A stretch of 64,000 bases of DNA from Archaeoglobales archaeon (GCA_030055525.1 JASFYJ010000002.1:127048-191047); one strand, 5' to 3'; positions 16,303 through 24,793 are shown, counted from the first letter of the stretch. The notes: generated by a model not told the origin, from the sequence alone. Program-made: numbers and translations.

Positions 16303-17802
16303 TTAAACTGCCTCTCTCCACTGGCAGTAAGCGTGTCTGAAGTCTATAAGCGCTGCAGTTGCACAATCCTTGCAAGTTCTTGCTGGAGAGGCTGGTTTAT
16401 CCTTGTGCAGAGCTATTATGTTCGTCATCATCGTTGCCGTTACAGGTTCACTGGTAAGCAGGCATGGATAATCTGCAAGTCTCATTAGAGCGGAGAACCT
16501 AACAGTTATTGCGCATCCTGGGTAAGCATAGCGTTGTGGATTCATTAGAACCTCGTTCTTGAAGATTGGACTTAAGTCGACTTCATACTTTCCAACCTTG
16601 GGTTTAAGTTCTCCACCCATCCCATTCTTTGATCTTCTTGCTGCATCGATGTACTTCCATCCACGGTATATCATATCCATGAAGTCGCAGTTGTGCAGTT
16701 CAGCTGCTGCACTTCTTGTCGGATAGAGCTGAACATAGTTGTGGAATCTCTTTGTGAGCAGATCTGTTACAACGATCGCATTAAAGCCATCGAGCTCCAA
16801 AATACATTCCACAGCACAAGCTGTTGATCCTGTAGCTAATCTTAAAGCGTCATATTCATTTGCTATCTTATCAAGGTTGTTTCTAAGCGTAGATTCCATT
16901 ACTTGACTTGTAGCCTCGATGACTGCCATTATCACATCATCTTTGCACATGTTGAACGTTGATTGCGCAATGTGGTGTGCAGCATCGCCAACGCAGTATG
17001 CTGGAACTGTTACAATGTTCCCATAGTGTACACCATCAGCCATCGCCTCTTTTACAGCATCTCTCATCCTCTTCTTGTATTCTGCCATGTACTTGCGAAC
17101 GTCAAAACTCTGGTGACCTACAGAATCCATAAGTCTTGCCTGTGCTTCAATCGGCTTGTCGTAGAGGAACTTTATCATCTCTATCTCTTTCTTTATAGCA
17201 TCGCTAAGAGTTGCACCTTTCTCTATTTCTTTTGCAAATACTTCTCCTATCCCATAGGAAGTGTTCATCCCCCAAGACTTTGAAGCCAAAATTGCCTGCT
17301 TATGCTCTGGAGGTATGTTTACAGTTTTTAAGATCCTATTAACTACATTACTTGTGCTTCCCGGAACTAAGGCAAAGTCTACAACACACGTTGGGCCATA
17401 AAAACCACCGTATCTTCGAACACATTCCAAGCCGATCAAAGCTTCAGCTTTCCCAATAGCTTCTATGAATTTTTCAACACTTTTTCTGAATTTTTCATCC
17501 TCCTCGTAGAGAATTTCGAGAATTGCAGGCGTCTGATAGTGTTCCACGAATGGATCATCTTCTGGTCTAACAGTTTTCGTCAAACTTCGAAGGATTTCAT
17601 AGTGAGCATTTACACTGTCTACATGGAGCCTTATTACAGCCTTACTCTGATTTCCGACTGCTTTCATTTTGTTTACAACATCGACGTAAGGTTTCACATC
17701 ATCTATTATAAACTCCTTGCCTCTCTTTTCCTTAACAACATTTACATCTGCCCATTGCGCTGCTATAGCCTCCTCAACCATCTTTTCAATAACCTCTCTC
17801 AT
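16303..17802 (-). CDS. DUF2193 family protein
   Basis: A 499-residue soluble protein that matches what I recall of DUF2193, an archaeal family of unknown function seen mainly in methanogens and relatives. It has many cysteines, including ECVRRYGG, GPTCVVD, STACAVEC, and a C-terminal TCKDCATAALIDFRHAYC that could bind metal. No known catalytic motif is evident to me. A GGTGAT ribosome site precedes the ATG. It lies between two DUF2180 genes, with aqpM downstream. This arrangement suggests that the zinc proteins serve it as partners or maturation factors. Confidence 0.7.
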   Translation of the reverse strand: MREVIEKMVEEAIAAQWADVNVVKEKRGKEFIIDDVKPYVDVVNKMKAVGNQSKAVIRLHVDSVNAHYEILRSLTKTVRPEDDPFVEHYQTPAILEILYEEDEKFRKSVEKFIEAIGKAEALIGLECVRRYGGFYGPTCVVDFALVPGSTSNVVNRILKTVNIPPEHKQAILASKSWGMNTSYGIGEVFAKEIEKGATLSDAIKKEIEMIKFLYDKPIEAQARLMDSVGHQSFDVRKYMAEYKKRMRDAVKEAMADGVHYGNIVTVPAYCVGDAAHHIAQSTFNMCKDDVIMAVIEATSQVMESTLRNNLDKIANEYDALRLATGSTACAVECILELDGFNAIVVTDLLTKRFHNYVQLYPTRSAAAELHNCDFMDMIYRGWKYIDAARRSKNGMGGELKPKVGKYEVDLSPIFKNEVLMNPQRYAYPGCAITVRFSALMRLADYPCLLTSEPVTATMMTNIIALHKDKPASPARTCKDCATAALIDFRHAYCQWREAV

Positions 17803-17819
17803 ACAATCACCAATTATTA

Positions 17820-17837
17820 ATTTACATAGTTGTAAAT
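17820..17837. promoter_or_regulatory. Inverted repeat upstream of DUF2193
   Basis: ATTTACA TAGT TGTAAAT is a perfect 7+7 inverted repeat with a 4-base centre, located 18-35 bases upstream of the DUF2193 ATG. This is the position where an operator would overlap the promoter. The HTH_10 regulator encoded nearby in divergent orientation is a candidate binder, but that is inference. Confidence 0.45.
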
Positions 17838-17929
17838 AATTATTATGTAGAACATGGCTTTAGAATTTATCGGATATGTTCATCAAAAAATATAACTATC
17901 AGCAGAGACAAAAACAAAAAATAAAAATT

Positions 17930-18175
17930 TTAAATTTCTTGGAAAACCTCATCAAGCGAAACCCAGAGCTGAACTTCTCCCTCTAATCCCGACTTTTTTT
18001 CAAACCTCGTATATATCTCACTACATTCAGTACACAACTTGACAGGGAAAGGAGCGTCAGCCTCCCAAACGTCATCTCTCACGGAATGCTCATAACAAAT
18101 ACCTCTCCCACAAACTATGCATATCGCCACGGCCTCTCTCTCTTCATCATTTTTTTCACATACATGGCAAAACAT
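17930..18175 (-). CDS. DUF2180 family small zinc protein, second copy
   Basis: An 81-residue paralogue of the protein at 16073: MFCHVCEKNDEEREAVAICI, CGRGICYEH and CTECSEIYTRF keep the same cysteine and histidine pattern. It has a C-terminal extension of about 20 residues (LEGEVQLWVSLDEVFQEI). A strong ribosome site (AAGGGGGTGAT) precedes the ATG. It is the first minus-strand gene of the cluster and is divergent from the HTH_10 regulator. A 127-base gap with its own inverted repeat separates it from DUF2193. Confidence 0.85.
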   Translation of the reverse strand: MFCHVCEKNDEEREAVAICIVCGRGICYEHSVRDDVWEADAPFPVKLCTECSEIYTRFEKKSGLEGEVQLWVSLDEVFQEI

Positions 18176-18285
18176 TTTTTATCACCCCCTTCTAACACTA
18201 ATTGTTATGAACATATTAGAATATAAAATTTTCGATAGCTTCGCTAAAAATTAATTTTATATAGTTAAAGATTGAAGGTGAAAAC

Positions 18286-18954
18286 ATGTATCTGGCGAAG
18301 GTGAAGGTTGAACAGAGTTCTTGTTCTCTTGCTGTTGCAACACAATCTGGGAAGTATTCGATGGAAATACTCGAGTACATCCTGCTAAATTCTCAAGATG
18401 CTCTGTTTCTCGTTAAAATAACTAAATATGAAGATGATATTAGCGAATGTTTCAGGACAATCGAAAACCATCCAAGCACTTTATTTCTGCAGATCCTCGA
18501 AAAAACGAACACTAATTTAGACTTTCTTGCTGTCGTTAGAGACACAAGCGGCATTAAAGCCTTTGAGGAATCTTACTGTTTTATTAAGCCCCCAATCGTC
18601 GTAGAAGATGGTAACAAGATATATACCCTCTTAGTTCCTGATCTCGATTATTTGGCAAAAGCTTATGAAAAGCTGAAAAAAGTAGGAAATTGGAAAGTTT
18701 TACACGTTGCAAGAATATACGAGAAAAAACAGCTCCTTACAGATGCTCAAAAAAGAGTTTTAAACGTGGCATGGGAACTAGGATACTTTGCAGAAAAAAG
18801 AACTGCCAAAATAGATGATATATCGAGGGCCCTGGGTATAGCAAGAAGCACTGCACACAAGCATTTAAGGGATGCCATATCGAAGATCGTAGAAAAGTAC
18901 ATAGAAGACAGCAGGAACGAGAGGGCTATGATAGACATGCTCCACAAAAGTTGA
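18286..18954 (+). CDS. HTH_10 (bacterio-opsin activator-like) transcription regulator
   Basis: A 222-residue regulator. The C-terminal part, LTDAQKRVLNVAWELGYF followed by DDISRALGIARSTAHKHLR, is the HTH_10 domain of archaeal Bat-like regulators. The N-terminal 150 residues would be the sensing domain; I see cysteines (SSCSLAV, ISECFRT, SYCFI) but no known ligand motif. It is divergent from the DUF2180/DUF2193/aqpM genes and probably controls them. A TATA box (ATTTTATATAG, about 18253-18262) and a ribosome site AGGTGA precede the ATG. Confidence 0.87.
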   Translation: MYLAKVKVEQSSCSLAVATQSGKYSMEILEYILLNSQDALFLVKITKYEDDISECFRTIENHPSTLFLQILEKTNTNLDFLAVVRDTSGIKAFEESYCFIKPPIVVEDGNKIYTLLVPDLDYLAKAYEKLKKVGNWKVLHVARIYEKKQLLTDAQKRVLNVAWELGYFAEKRTAKIDDISRALGIARSTAHKHLRDAISKIVEKYIEDSRNERAMIDMLHKS

Positions 18955-19001
18955 GCGCCATTATAAGCAAAATTTAAAAATTCTAAAAAAACTTTTGATG
19001 A

Positions 19002-19862
19002 ATGCTTGAGAAGTTGTTGATTCCCAAAAACACGAAGTTTGATGAGCGTACAATAGTTGTGGAAGGGGATTTCATAGCGGGTGCAAACTCCAAAATCGGT
19101 TACGGAATAATTGCTAAAAAAATCATTCTTGGAGAAGGGGTAAAGGTTGAAGGAGATTTGATAGGTGAAGAAGTTAGGCTTGATGCCTTTTGCAACATCA
19201 GCGGAAACGTTTTTTCAAAAGGAGATGCCTACATTGGTGAATTTGCGTCTATAGACGGTAAGCTCACAGTATATGGTGATCTTGAAATTGGAAGAAACGT
19301 TAGAATAAAAAACGGCTTTGAAGCTAAAGGATTGATAACTATCCAGAATCCCTTGCCAATAATTCTTTTTATTTTCATTTACCTTATGGTACTTTTAAGA
19401 CTTGGAAAGCTTGAAGAAGCTGAAAAAATATTTGACGAATTCGAAGAGTTCGAAAATCCGATGGTTGTTCCAGAAAATACAACTTTAGAGATAAACTTCA
19501 TTCAAACTTCGAAAGACGTTGAAATTGTAAGCAGTAAAGTTCTTGGAAATATTAGAGGCAAGAAGGTATATGTCACATCGAGTGAGATCTTTGGAAGTGT
19601 TAAGGGTTCGGAAATAATAATTAATTCCAGCAGAGTTCATGGTGCGATCGAAGGTACAAACGTCTACGTAGTCAATTCGTCAACAGTCCTTGGCTACGTT
19701 AGAGCGACAAGGGTATATATGGAAGAGCGTTGTATAATTGATGGGAGCATAGTTGGTAGAAAAGGTGTGTGGATAAAAGATAAGGTCGAAATAGAACAAG
19801 AGGATGAGACGGATGGAGATAGAGAAAGAGAAGTTCAGGAAGATGTTTCCAAATCTTTATAG
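19002..19862 (+). CDS. Bactofilin-like polymer-forming beta-helix protein with a hydrophobic helix
   Basis: The 286 residues fall into two blocks of short beta-helix repeats (GDLIGEEVRLDAFCNISGNV, KLTVYGDLEIGRNVRIKNG; later KVLGNIRGKKVYVTSSEI, GSVKGSEIIINSSRVHGAIE). This is a pattern of bactofilins and related archaeal proteins. Between them lies a strongly hydrophobic segment, PLPIILFIFIYLMVLLRLG (117-135), followed by an acidic helix. The hydrophobic part could anchor a scaffold to the membrane. A very acidic tail ends the protein and overlaps the next gene. Function is inferred from fold-like repeats only. Confidence 0.65.
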   Translation: MLEKLLIPKNTKFDERTIVVEGDFIAGANSKIGYGIIAKKIILGEGVKVEGDLIGEEVRLDAFCNISGNVFSKGDAYIGEFASIDGKLTVYGDLEIGRNVRIKNGFEAKGLITIQNPLPIILFIFIYLMVLLRLGKLEEAEKIFDEFEEFENPMVVPENTTLEINFIQTSKDVEIVSSKVLGNIRGKKVYVTSSEIFGSVKGSEIIINSSRVHGAIEGTNVYVVNSSTVLGYVRATRVYMEERCIIDGSIVGRKGVWIKDKVEIEQEDETDGDREREVQEDVSKSL

Positions 19863-20070
19863 AGAGATAGAAGATGGAATCCCGACAATTTTTGATCATT
19901 TTGAAATCTGTAAAGATGAGGTTGAAGCTTTAGAAGTAGTTGAATTTTTTGAAAAAACCGGAGAGATTACGCACGAATTTGCAGCTTATCTCAAAAACAA
20001 CATTTCACAATTTAGTTACCTTTTTGGAACAAGAAAGAGAGGAGATTATGCACGGAGGGGTCTTCTTTGA
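19813..20070 (+). CDS. DUF2095 family protein
   Basis: Small helical protein of 85 residues (MEIEKEKFRKMFPNLYREIE...). The opening pattern, a charged helix with FPNL and a following EIEDG, matches DUF2095, a conserved archaeal family of unknown role. The start at 19813 is preferred over the ATG nine bases upstream because the family begins at this Met; both lie inside the end of the bactofilin-like gene. Its stop overlaps the TTG start of the GTPase gene, so the three genes form one translated unit. Confidence 0.7.
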   Translation: MEIEKEKFRKMFPNLYREIEDGIPTIFDHFEICKDEVEALEVVEFFEKTGEITHEFAAYLKNNISQFSYLFGTRKRGDYARRGLL

Positions 20071-21230
20071 TAGAGATCGGTATTGCTGGTAAGCCGAATG
20101 CTGGAAAATCAAGTTTCTTTAAAGCTGCAACGCTTGCTGAAGCAGAGATTGCGAACTATCCATTCACAACCATAAAACCAAACATCGGTGTCGGGAGTGT
20201 TAGAGTAAAATGTGTTTGTCAGGAACTTGGCTTTGAGTGCAATAGATGTGTAGATGGCTGGAGATTTATACCCATAAAGCTCATCGATGTTGCTGGTTTA
20301 GTTCCAGATGCTCACAAAGGTAGAGGACTTGGAAACGAATTTCTAGATGATTTGAGGCAAAGTGAAGCAATTATACATGTGGTTGATGCAAGCGGTTCGA
20401 CTGATTTGGAAGGGAACGAGATAGGACTTGGAGAACATGATCCAATTGAAGATGTAAAGTTTCTTACGAAGGAAATAGACATGTGGATATATGGAATTCT
20501 GAAGAGAAACTGGGACAAAATAATGAGAAAAGCTAAAGCTGAGAAGAGAGATGCTGCGAGACACATAGCTGAACAGCTAGCAGGCTTGGGTTTCGAGGAA
20601 TGGATGATAAGGGATGCCGCAAGAGATCTAGATTTATTAACGATTGATGATGATGGATTGAAGGACTTCGCCTGCGAATTGAGAAAAAGAAGGTTGAAAA
20701 TGCTCATAGCAGCAAATAAATGTGATAAGGCTCCGAAAGAACTTGTTAAAAAAATATTAAAAGAATATGGTGACATTACTGTACCGACATCGGCATTTTA
20801 TGAGATTATACTTCGAACAGCAGCAAAAAATGGTTATATAAAATATCTGCCAGGGGATAGCGATTTCAAGATACTTAAGGAGTTAAACGAAATGCAAAAA
20901 AAAGCTCTTTACAGGATAAGAGATTACCTCGCAGAGTGGAAAACTACAGGCGTTCAGGATGCCTTGAACAAGTTAGTCTTTGATGTGCTTGGCTATATAG
21001 TTGTTTATCCAGTGGAAGATGAAAACAAATTTACGGATTCCAAGGGAAACGTTTTGCCCGATGCTTTCTTGGTTAAAAAAGGATCTACTGCAAGAGAACT
21101 TGCTTACAAGATCCACACAGACATAGGAAAACACTTCATTTATGCTGTAAATGCAAAAACAAAGATGCGTATCGGTGAGGATCATGTGCTAAATAACAAC
21201 GATGTTATAAAGATCGTATCCAGCGCATGA
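20067..21230 (+). CDS. YchF/Obg-related NTPase with TGS domain
   Basis: Translation-associated P-loop NTPase of 387 residues. Motifs: G1 GKPNAGKSSFF (8-18), switch NYPFTTIKPN, G3 DVAGLVPDAHKGRGLGN, and G4 AANKCDKA. A helical insert follows G3. The C-terminal TGS domain shows GNVLPDAFLVKKGSTARELA and IGEDHVLNNNDVIKI. It probably acts on ribosomes. The start is TTG at 20067, overlapping the DUF2095 stop; no in-frame ATG fits the conserved MIEIGIAGK start. Its TGA overlaps the ATG of a small split gene at 21227. Confidence 0.92.
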   Translation: MIEIGIAGKPNAGKSSFFKAATLAEAEIANYPFTTIKPNIGVGSVRVKCVCQELGFECNRCVDGWRFIPIKLIDVAGLVPDAHKGRGLGNEFLDDLRQSEAIIHVVDASGSTDLEGNEIGLGEHDPIEDVKFLTKEIDMWIYGILKRNWDKIMRKAKAEKRDAARHIAEQLAGLGFEEWMIRDAARDLDLLTIDDDGLKDFACELRKRRLKMLIAANKCDKAPKELVKKILKEYGDITVPTSAFYEIILRTAAKNGYIKYLPGDSDFKILKELNEMQKKALYRIRDYLAEWKTTGVQDALNKLVFDVLGYIVVYPVEDENKFTDSKGNVLPDAFLVKKGSTARELAYKIHTDIGKHFIYAVNAKTKMRIGEDHVLNNNDVIKIVSSA

Positions 21231-21471
21231 TAGATATTATTGTATTACATCTCAAAGAACACGATAAAAAGCCATGGACGTTGCAGGATGAAATAAAAAA
21301 GATAGCTGAAGTTGTTTCGGTCGGTGACGATTTTTTACAGTGAAGATGAATATTAAAAAAGAGAATATTAAACTGGCAGAAAAAGAGGCTGTAAAAGTTT
21401 GGATAGTGTGTATAAGTACTAAAATTGAAGAGGATGTGCTTAGAAAAATTTTGGAAACTCTTTTTAAATAA
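21227..21471 (+). pseudogene. Small gene in two frames joined at a U-UUU-UUA heptamer
   Basis: The ATG at 21227 overlaps the GTPase stop (ATGA) and opens a 38-codon frame ending at TGA 21341-21343. The -1 frame continues from 21337 for 44 codons to TAA at 21469-21471, with a protein-like composition (KLAEKEAVKVWIVCISTKIE). The two frames meet at T TTT TTA (21331-21337) in exactly the zero-frame phasing of a -1 slippery site. Either the gene has lost one T from a run of seven, or it uses programmed -1 frameshifting to give an 81-residue protein. I do not recognise the family. Confidence 0.55.
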
Positions 21472-21489
21472 CTTTCGAAAATTTTCATC

Positions 21490-21912
21490 TCAGGTCCATA
21501 GATAGAGTCCGGTTTGTTCATCGTAACTTCTTGATACCTTGCCTTCGAGTTCAACTAAGTATATTTCGCATGCGAATACTTCCGCATCAAAAAGGTGTCC
21601 GGCGTAGATCATGCTGTCTTTGCCTAATACCACATGTACATGACAGAAAGGCTTACCATCCCTTAATGAGACGTTGCCAGTCAGGCTTAATAGCTCCATG
21701 GGCTCTTCTATCTTTCTTTTAACGTACTCTTTTCTCTCTTGATCGTAGTAACCAATTTCAGCCATTTTCACAGCTCCAATTCCGCTGAGATATGCAGTCT
21801 CTATTTTTTTAGCAAAAAGAAATTCTACGAGCTGTTCTATTATTCCCCTTCCATATTCAAGTTTCAGAAGAAATGTCCTTCCGTTTTTCAACTCGAAGAA
21901 CTTCATGTTCAA
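21490..21912 (-). CDS. DUF296/PPC-domain protein
   Basis: A 140-residue single-domain protein of the PPC (plants and prokaryotes conserved, DUF296) family. The N-terminal FFELKNGRTFLLKLEYG, the segment SGIGAVKMAEIGYYD, LTGNVSLRDGKPFCHVHVVL and GHLFDAEVFACEIYLVEL match the family. The histidines of CHVHV and GHLF are the usual metal-binding set. The family's function is unknown in archaea; plant members are fused to AT-hooks. The start could also be Met3. It is divergent from the trp operon and convergent with the small split gene. Confidence 0.88.
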   Translation of the reverse strand: MNMKFFELKNGRTFLLKLEYGRGIIEQLVEFLFAKKIETAYLSGIGAVKMAEIGYYDQERKEYVKRKIEEPMELLSLTGNVSLRDGKPFCHVHVVLGKDSMIYAGHLFDAEVFACEIYLVELEGKVSRSYDEQTGLYLWT

Positions 21913-21956
21913 AGTTATGCATAAAATTTAAAAAAGTATAGCAGTTTTTCAAAAAG

Positions 21957-21964
21957 TTTAAATA
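21957..21964 (+). promoter_or_regulatory. trp operon TATA box
   Basis: TTTAAATA at 21957-21964, preceded by a purine-rich stretch that could be the BRE. The transcription start is predicted near 21985, about 15 bases before the trpC GTG. No TrpY-type TGTACA box is visible in the 90 bases up to the divergent DUF296 gene. Confidence 0.65.
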
Positions 21965-21986
21965 CACTTAATGTGCTTATTCCCAT

Positions 21987-22022
21987 ATGAAAGGATTAGG
22001 TGGTGAACTTTGGGTTTATTGA
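21987..22022 (+). CDS. Possible 11-residue upstream peptide with a Trp codon
   Basis: ATG at 21987 opens a short frame (MKGLGGELWVY, stop TGA at 22020-22022) that overlaps the beginning of trpC in another frame. It would start at the 5' end of the transcript predicted from the TATA box, so it could be translated as a leaderless mini-ORF. It contains one TGG codon. No hairpin attenuator is seen, so a regulatory role is speculative and the ORF may be chance. Confidence 0.25.
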   Translation: MKGLGGELWVY

Positions 22023-22662
22023 TGCAATAAGAAAACAGAAAAAGAATTCAATAATTGGGGAGTTAAAGGTCTTTTCACCGGTTCTTGGAGATTTAATAAG
22101 GGGCAGAAATGCTGTTGAGATTGCAAAAACATACGAAGCTGCTGGCTGTTCTGCAATTTCTTATATAACAGCTAGAGAATTTGGTGGTAATTTAAAAACA
22201 CTAGAAGAGATTTGCAAAGCTACAAGATTGCCAGTTTTGAGAAAAGACTTTATTAAAACTAGCAAAGAAGTTGAAATAACTTCAAGTACTGGTGCATCTG
22301 CTTTGCTTTTGATAGCAAGAAATTTGAGAGAAAAAACCACAGAGCTGGTAGACTACTGTTTTGAGCATGGAATAGAGCCCGTCGTCGAAGTTTTTAGTGA
22401 AGAAGATCTGAATTACGCCGAAAATGCAAGGGTCGTTCTTATAAATAATCGAAACATCTTCCAGCCTTCAGATGTTGATTTGAAAAGAACCTTTCAGCTA
22501 GCACCAAAAATTAAAAAGCTGAAAATAAGTGGAAGTGGAATAAAAAGCCCGAAAGATCTAGTTGTGTTGAAATCGGTGGACGCTGCACTTGTGGGAACTG
22601 CATTTATGCTCGCTGAGAACACCTTTAATTTTGTAAAAAGTTTTGTGGAGGCGAAAATATGA
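22000..22662 (+). CDS. trpC: Indole-3-glycerol-phosphate synthase
   Basis: Fourth step of tryptophan synthesis: closes the indole ring of CdRP. It is a TIM-barrel protein of 220 residues, short but complete: IIGELKVFSPVLGDL (catalytic lysine in the SP motif region), CSAISYITAREFGG, LPVLRKDFIKT, ALLLIARNL, VVEVFSEEDL, VLINNRNI, KISGSGIKSPKDL and AALVGTAFM. The start is GTG at 22000; a GTG three bases later is also possible. It is the first gene of the trp operon and overlaps trpD by four bases. Confidence 0.93.
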   Translation: MVNFGFIDAIRKQKKNSIIGELKVFSPVLGDLIRGRNAVEIAKTYEAAGCSAISYITAREFGGNLKTLEEICKATRLPVLRKDFIKTSKEVEITSSTGASALLLIARNLREKTTELVDYCFEHGIEPVVEVFSEEDLNYAENARVVLINNRNIFQPSDVDLKRTFQLAPKIKKLKISGSGIKSPKDLVVLKSVDAALVGTAFMLAENTFNFVKSFVEAKI

Positions 22663-23618
22663 TGGAACTCTTTAACAACTTGAACATGGAAAGAGCTTAT
22701 GAGATCGCCTTGAAAATTCCAGAAATGGACGAGATAGAAATATCTGCATTGTTAACAGCTTTGGAATTGAAAGGATACACACCAGAAGTCATCGCGGGAT
22801 TCTGCAGAGCAGTCCTAGATAGAATTAATCTGGATTTGGGTGAAGTTTTTGATACGTGTGGAACTGGAGGAGATTTTGCCAACACTATAAACGCTAGTAC
22901 AGCTGTTGCGATAGCAACTTCTATTTTTGCTCCAGTCGCCAAGCATGGAAATAGAGCAGTGAGTTCTAAAAGTGGTTCTGCCGATGTACTAGAAAAACTT
23001 GGTATAAAAATAGACTGTAATGCAAACGAAGCTAAAAAAATGATTCAAGAAACGAACTTTGTATTTTTATACGCACCTTTGTACCACAAAAGTTTTGCCA
23101 AGGTTTCAAAAGTAAGAAAAAAGCTCAAAATGAAAACGATCTTTAACATCCTTGGCCCCCTCGTAAACCCCGCAAATCCAAAAAAACAAATTGTTGGAGT
23201 CTCAAGCGAGAAAGATCTTTACAAAGTTGCTGAAGCTATGGTTTTAATCAACAGAAGAGGTATCGTCGTCTATGGTAGCGGAATAGATGAGGTTAACCCA
23301 AATGGTGAAACCGTGGTATTGTTGGTCAAAAAAGAAGTTGAAAAGATAAAATTAAGTCCTGAGGATTTTGGTTTGAAGAAGTCTAGAATAATACCTTGCT
23401 CAAGCAGCGAAGAATCAGCTTTTAGAGTTAGAGCAGTCTTATCTGGGAAAGGCACGGAGGAGGATACGAATTTCATAGCAATAAACTTTGCAACCGCACT
23501 ACTAGCTTTAGGTTACGAGGATCTCAAAGAGAACGTCGAGATATTTTTCGAAAACGTTGAAAATCAGAACTTCATTAGAAAGCTAGAGGAGATAGTATGC
23601 GCAAGCAAGAGTTTGTAG
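22659..23618 (+). CDS. trpD: Anthranilate phosphoribosyltransferase
   Basis: Joins anthranilate to PRPP, the second step after chorismate. The 319 residues carry the PRPP-binding motif DTCGTGGDFANTINAST, VAKHGNRAVSSKSGSADVLE, and the hinge NILGPLVNPANPKKQIVG. Its length is slightly below the usual 330-340. Its end overlaps trpE by 22 bases, which implies coupled translation. Confidence 0.95.
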   Translation: MMELFNNLNMERAYEIALKIPEMDEIEISALLTALELKGYTPEVIAGFCRAVLDRINLDLGEVFDTCGTGGDFANTINASTAVAIATSIFAPVAKHGNRAVSSKSGSADVLEKLGIKIDCNANEAKKMIQETNFVFLYAPLYHKSFAKVSKVRKKLKMKTIFNILGPLVNPANPKKQIVGVSSEKDLYKVAEAMVLINRRGIVVYGSGIDEVNPNGETVVLLVKKEVEKIKLSPEDFGLKKSRIIPCSSSEESAFRVRAVLSGKGTEEDTNFIAINFATALLALGYEDLKENVEIFFENVENQNFIRKLEEIVCASKSL

Positions 23619-24793
23619 AACCTTTGAAGCTGTATTCTATAATAAGAGAACAGAATTATCCTTTCATAATGGAGTTTACAGATAAATTCGGGGGTAAAAA
23701 GTACACTTTGATTTCTTTTGACCCAGATGAAATTTTAAAGGTGAAAAGCGATTCTGATCCATTTGATAGCCTTAAAGAAATGAATTTCAAAGGTTTGATC
23801 GTTGGTTACATACCTTACGATGCCGTTCTGAGATACATTGGAAAAAAAGGATTTGAAAATTCTGTTTTTGGTTGCTACACCTCCTACTTTTTGTACGACA
23901 ACTTTGGAAACCTCTACAGTAACTTTGAAGATGCGGAGAAAATTGTTGAAAAAGCCAAGAAGGAAGAGATAGACGTTAAAGATGGTGGAGCTGAAGTTTT
24001 AAGTGTTGAAGATAGAGAATACTTCGAAAAGATCGTTGAGAAAGGAAAGGAGTACATCGAAGAGGGAGAAGTATACCAGATAGTCCTCTCGAGGGAGTAC
24101 AAAGTTAGAAGCGATTTCGATCCGTTTGAGATATATCTTAGAATGAAAGAACTAAATCCATCTCCTTACATGTTCCTCTTAGAATTCGAAAAAGCTTTAA
24201 TTGGCTCTTCTCCAGAGACTATGGGAAAAATAGAGGGAAAAATTTTTAGAATAAATCCCATAGCTGGAACTGCAAAAAGGATAGTCGGTGAAGAAAGTGA
24301 GACCATTGAAAAACTGCTGAAAGATGAAAAAGAGAGAGCAGAACATGTAATGCTCGTTGATTTAGCGAGGAACGATGTTAGGAAGGTTTGCAAAGCTGGA
24401 AGTGTTAAAGTTGAGCGTTTTATGGAAGCTGTGGTCTATCCTAGTGTTATTCACATCGAGAGCGAAGTTTTTGGTGAGTTGAGGGAAAACATCACGCATT
24501 TCGATGCTATGAGGGCTGCTTTTCCTGCTGGAACCGTAACTGGTGCGCCAAAAAGAAGGGCTGTGGAGTTGATAGATGAGCTTGAAAGATCAAAGAGGGG
24601 GGTCTATGCTGGAGCCGTTGGTTTCTTCTCAGAAAATGTTTCAGACATGGCTATAGCTATAAGAATGGTAGAATACAACAAAAAGTGCAAGATTAGAGCT
24701 GGAGCAGGAATAGTAGCTGACTCAATTGCTGAAAAAGAATTTTTAGAAACTGAAAATAAGATTTCTAAAGTTTTAAAGGCGGTGGGTCTATGA
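23597..24793 (+). CDS. trpE: Anthranilate synthase component I
   Basis: Makes anthranilate from chorismate with ammonia delivered by TrpG. It is 398 residues long, shorter than most bacterial TrpE. The chorismate-binding domain shows YQIVLSREYKV, LIGSSPETMGKIEG, RINPIAGTAKR, EHVMLVDLARNDVRKV, AAFPAGTVTGAPKRRAVE and IRAGAGIVADSIAEKEF. The close relatives PabB and menaquinone enzymes are unlikely because it lies inside a full trp operon. It overlaps trpD and trpG. Confidence 0.93.
   Translation: MRKQEFVEPLKLYSIIREQNYPFIMEFTDKFGGKKYTLISFDPDEILKVKSDSDPFDSLKEMNFKGLIVGYIPYDAVLRYIGKKGFENSVFGCYTSYFLYDNFGNLYSNFEDAEKIVEKAKKEEIDVKDGGAEVLSVEDREYFEKIVEKGKEYIEEGEVYQIVLSREYKVRSDFDPFEIYLRMKELNPSPYMFLLEFEKALIGSSPETMGKIEGKIFRINPIAGTAKRIVGEESETIEKLLKDEKERAEHVMLVDLARNDVRKVCKAGSVKVERFMEAVVYPSVIHIESEVFGELRENITHFDAMRAAFPAGTVTGAPKRRAVELIDELERSKRGVYAGAVGFFSENVSDMAIAIRMVEYNKKCKIRAGAGIVADSIAEKEFLETENKISKVLKAVGL

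Noticed and set aside
21252..21554. Minus-strand ORF of 100 codons
   Set aside because: It lies antisense to the split small gene and the end of the DUF296 gene, and its composition is not protein-like.
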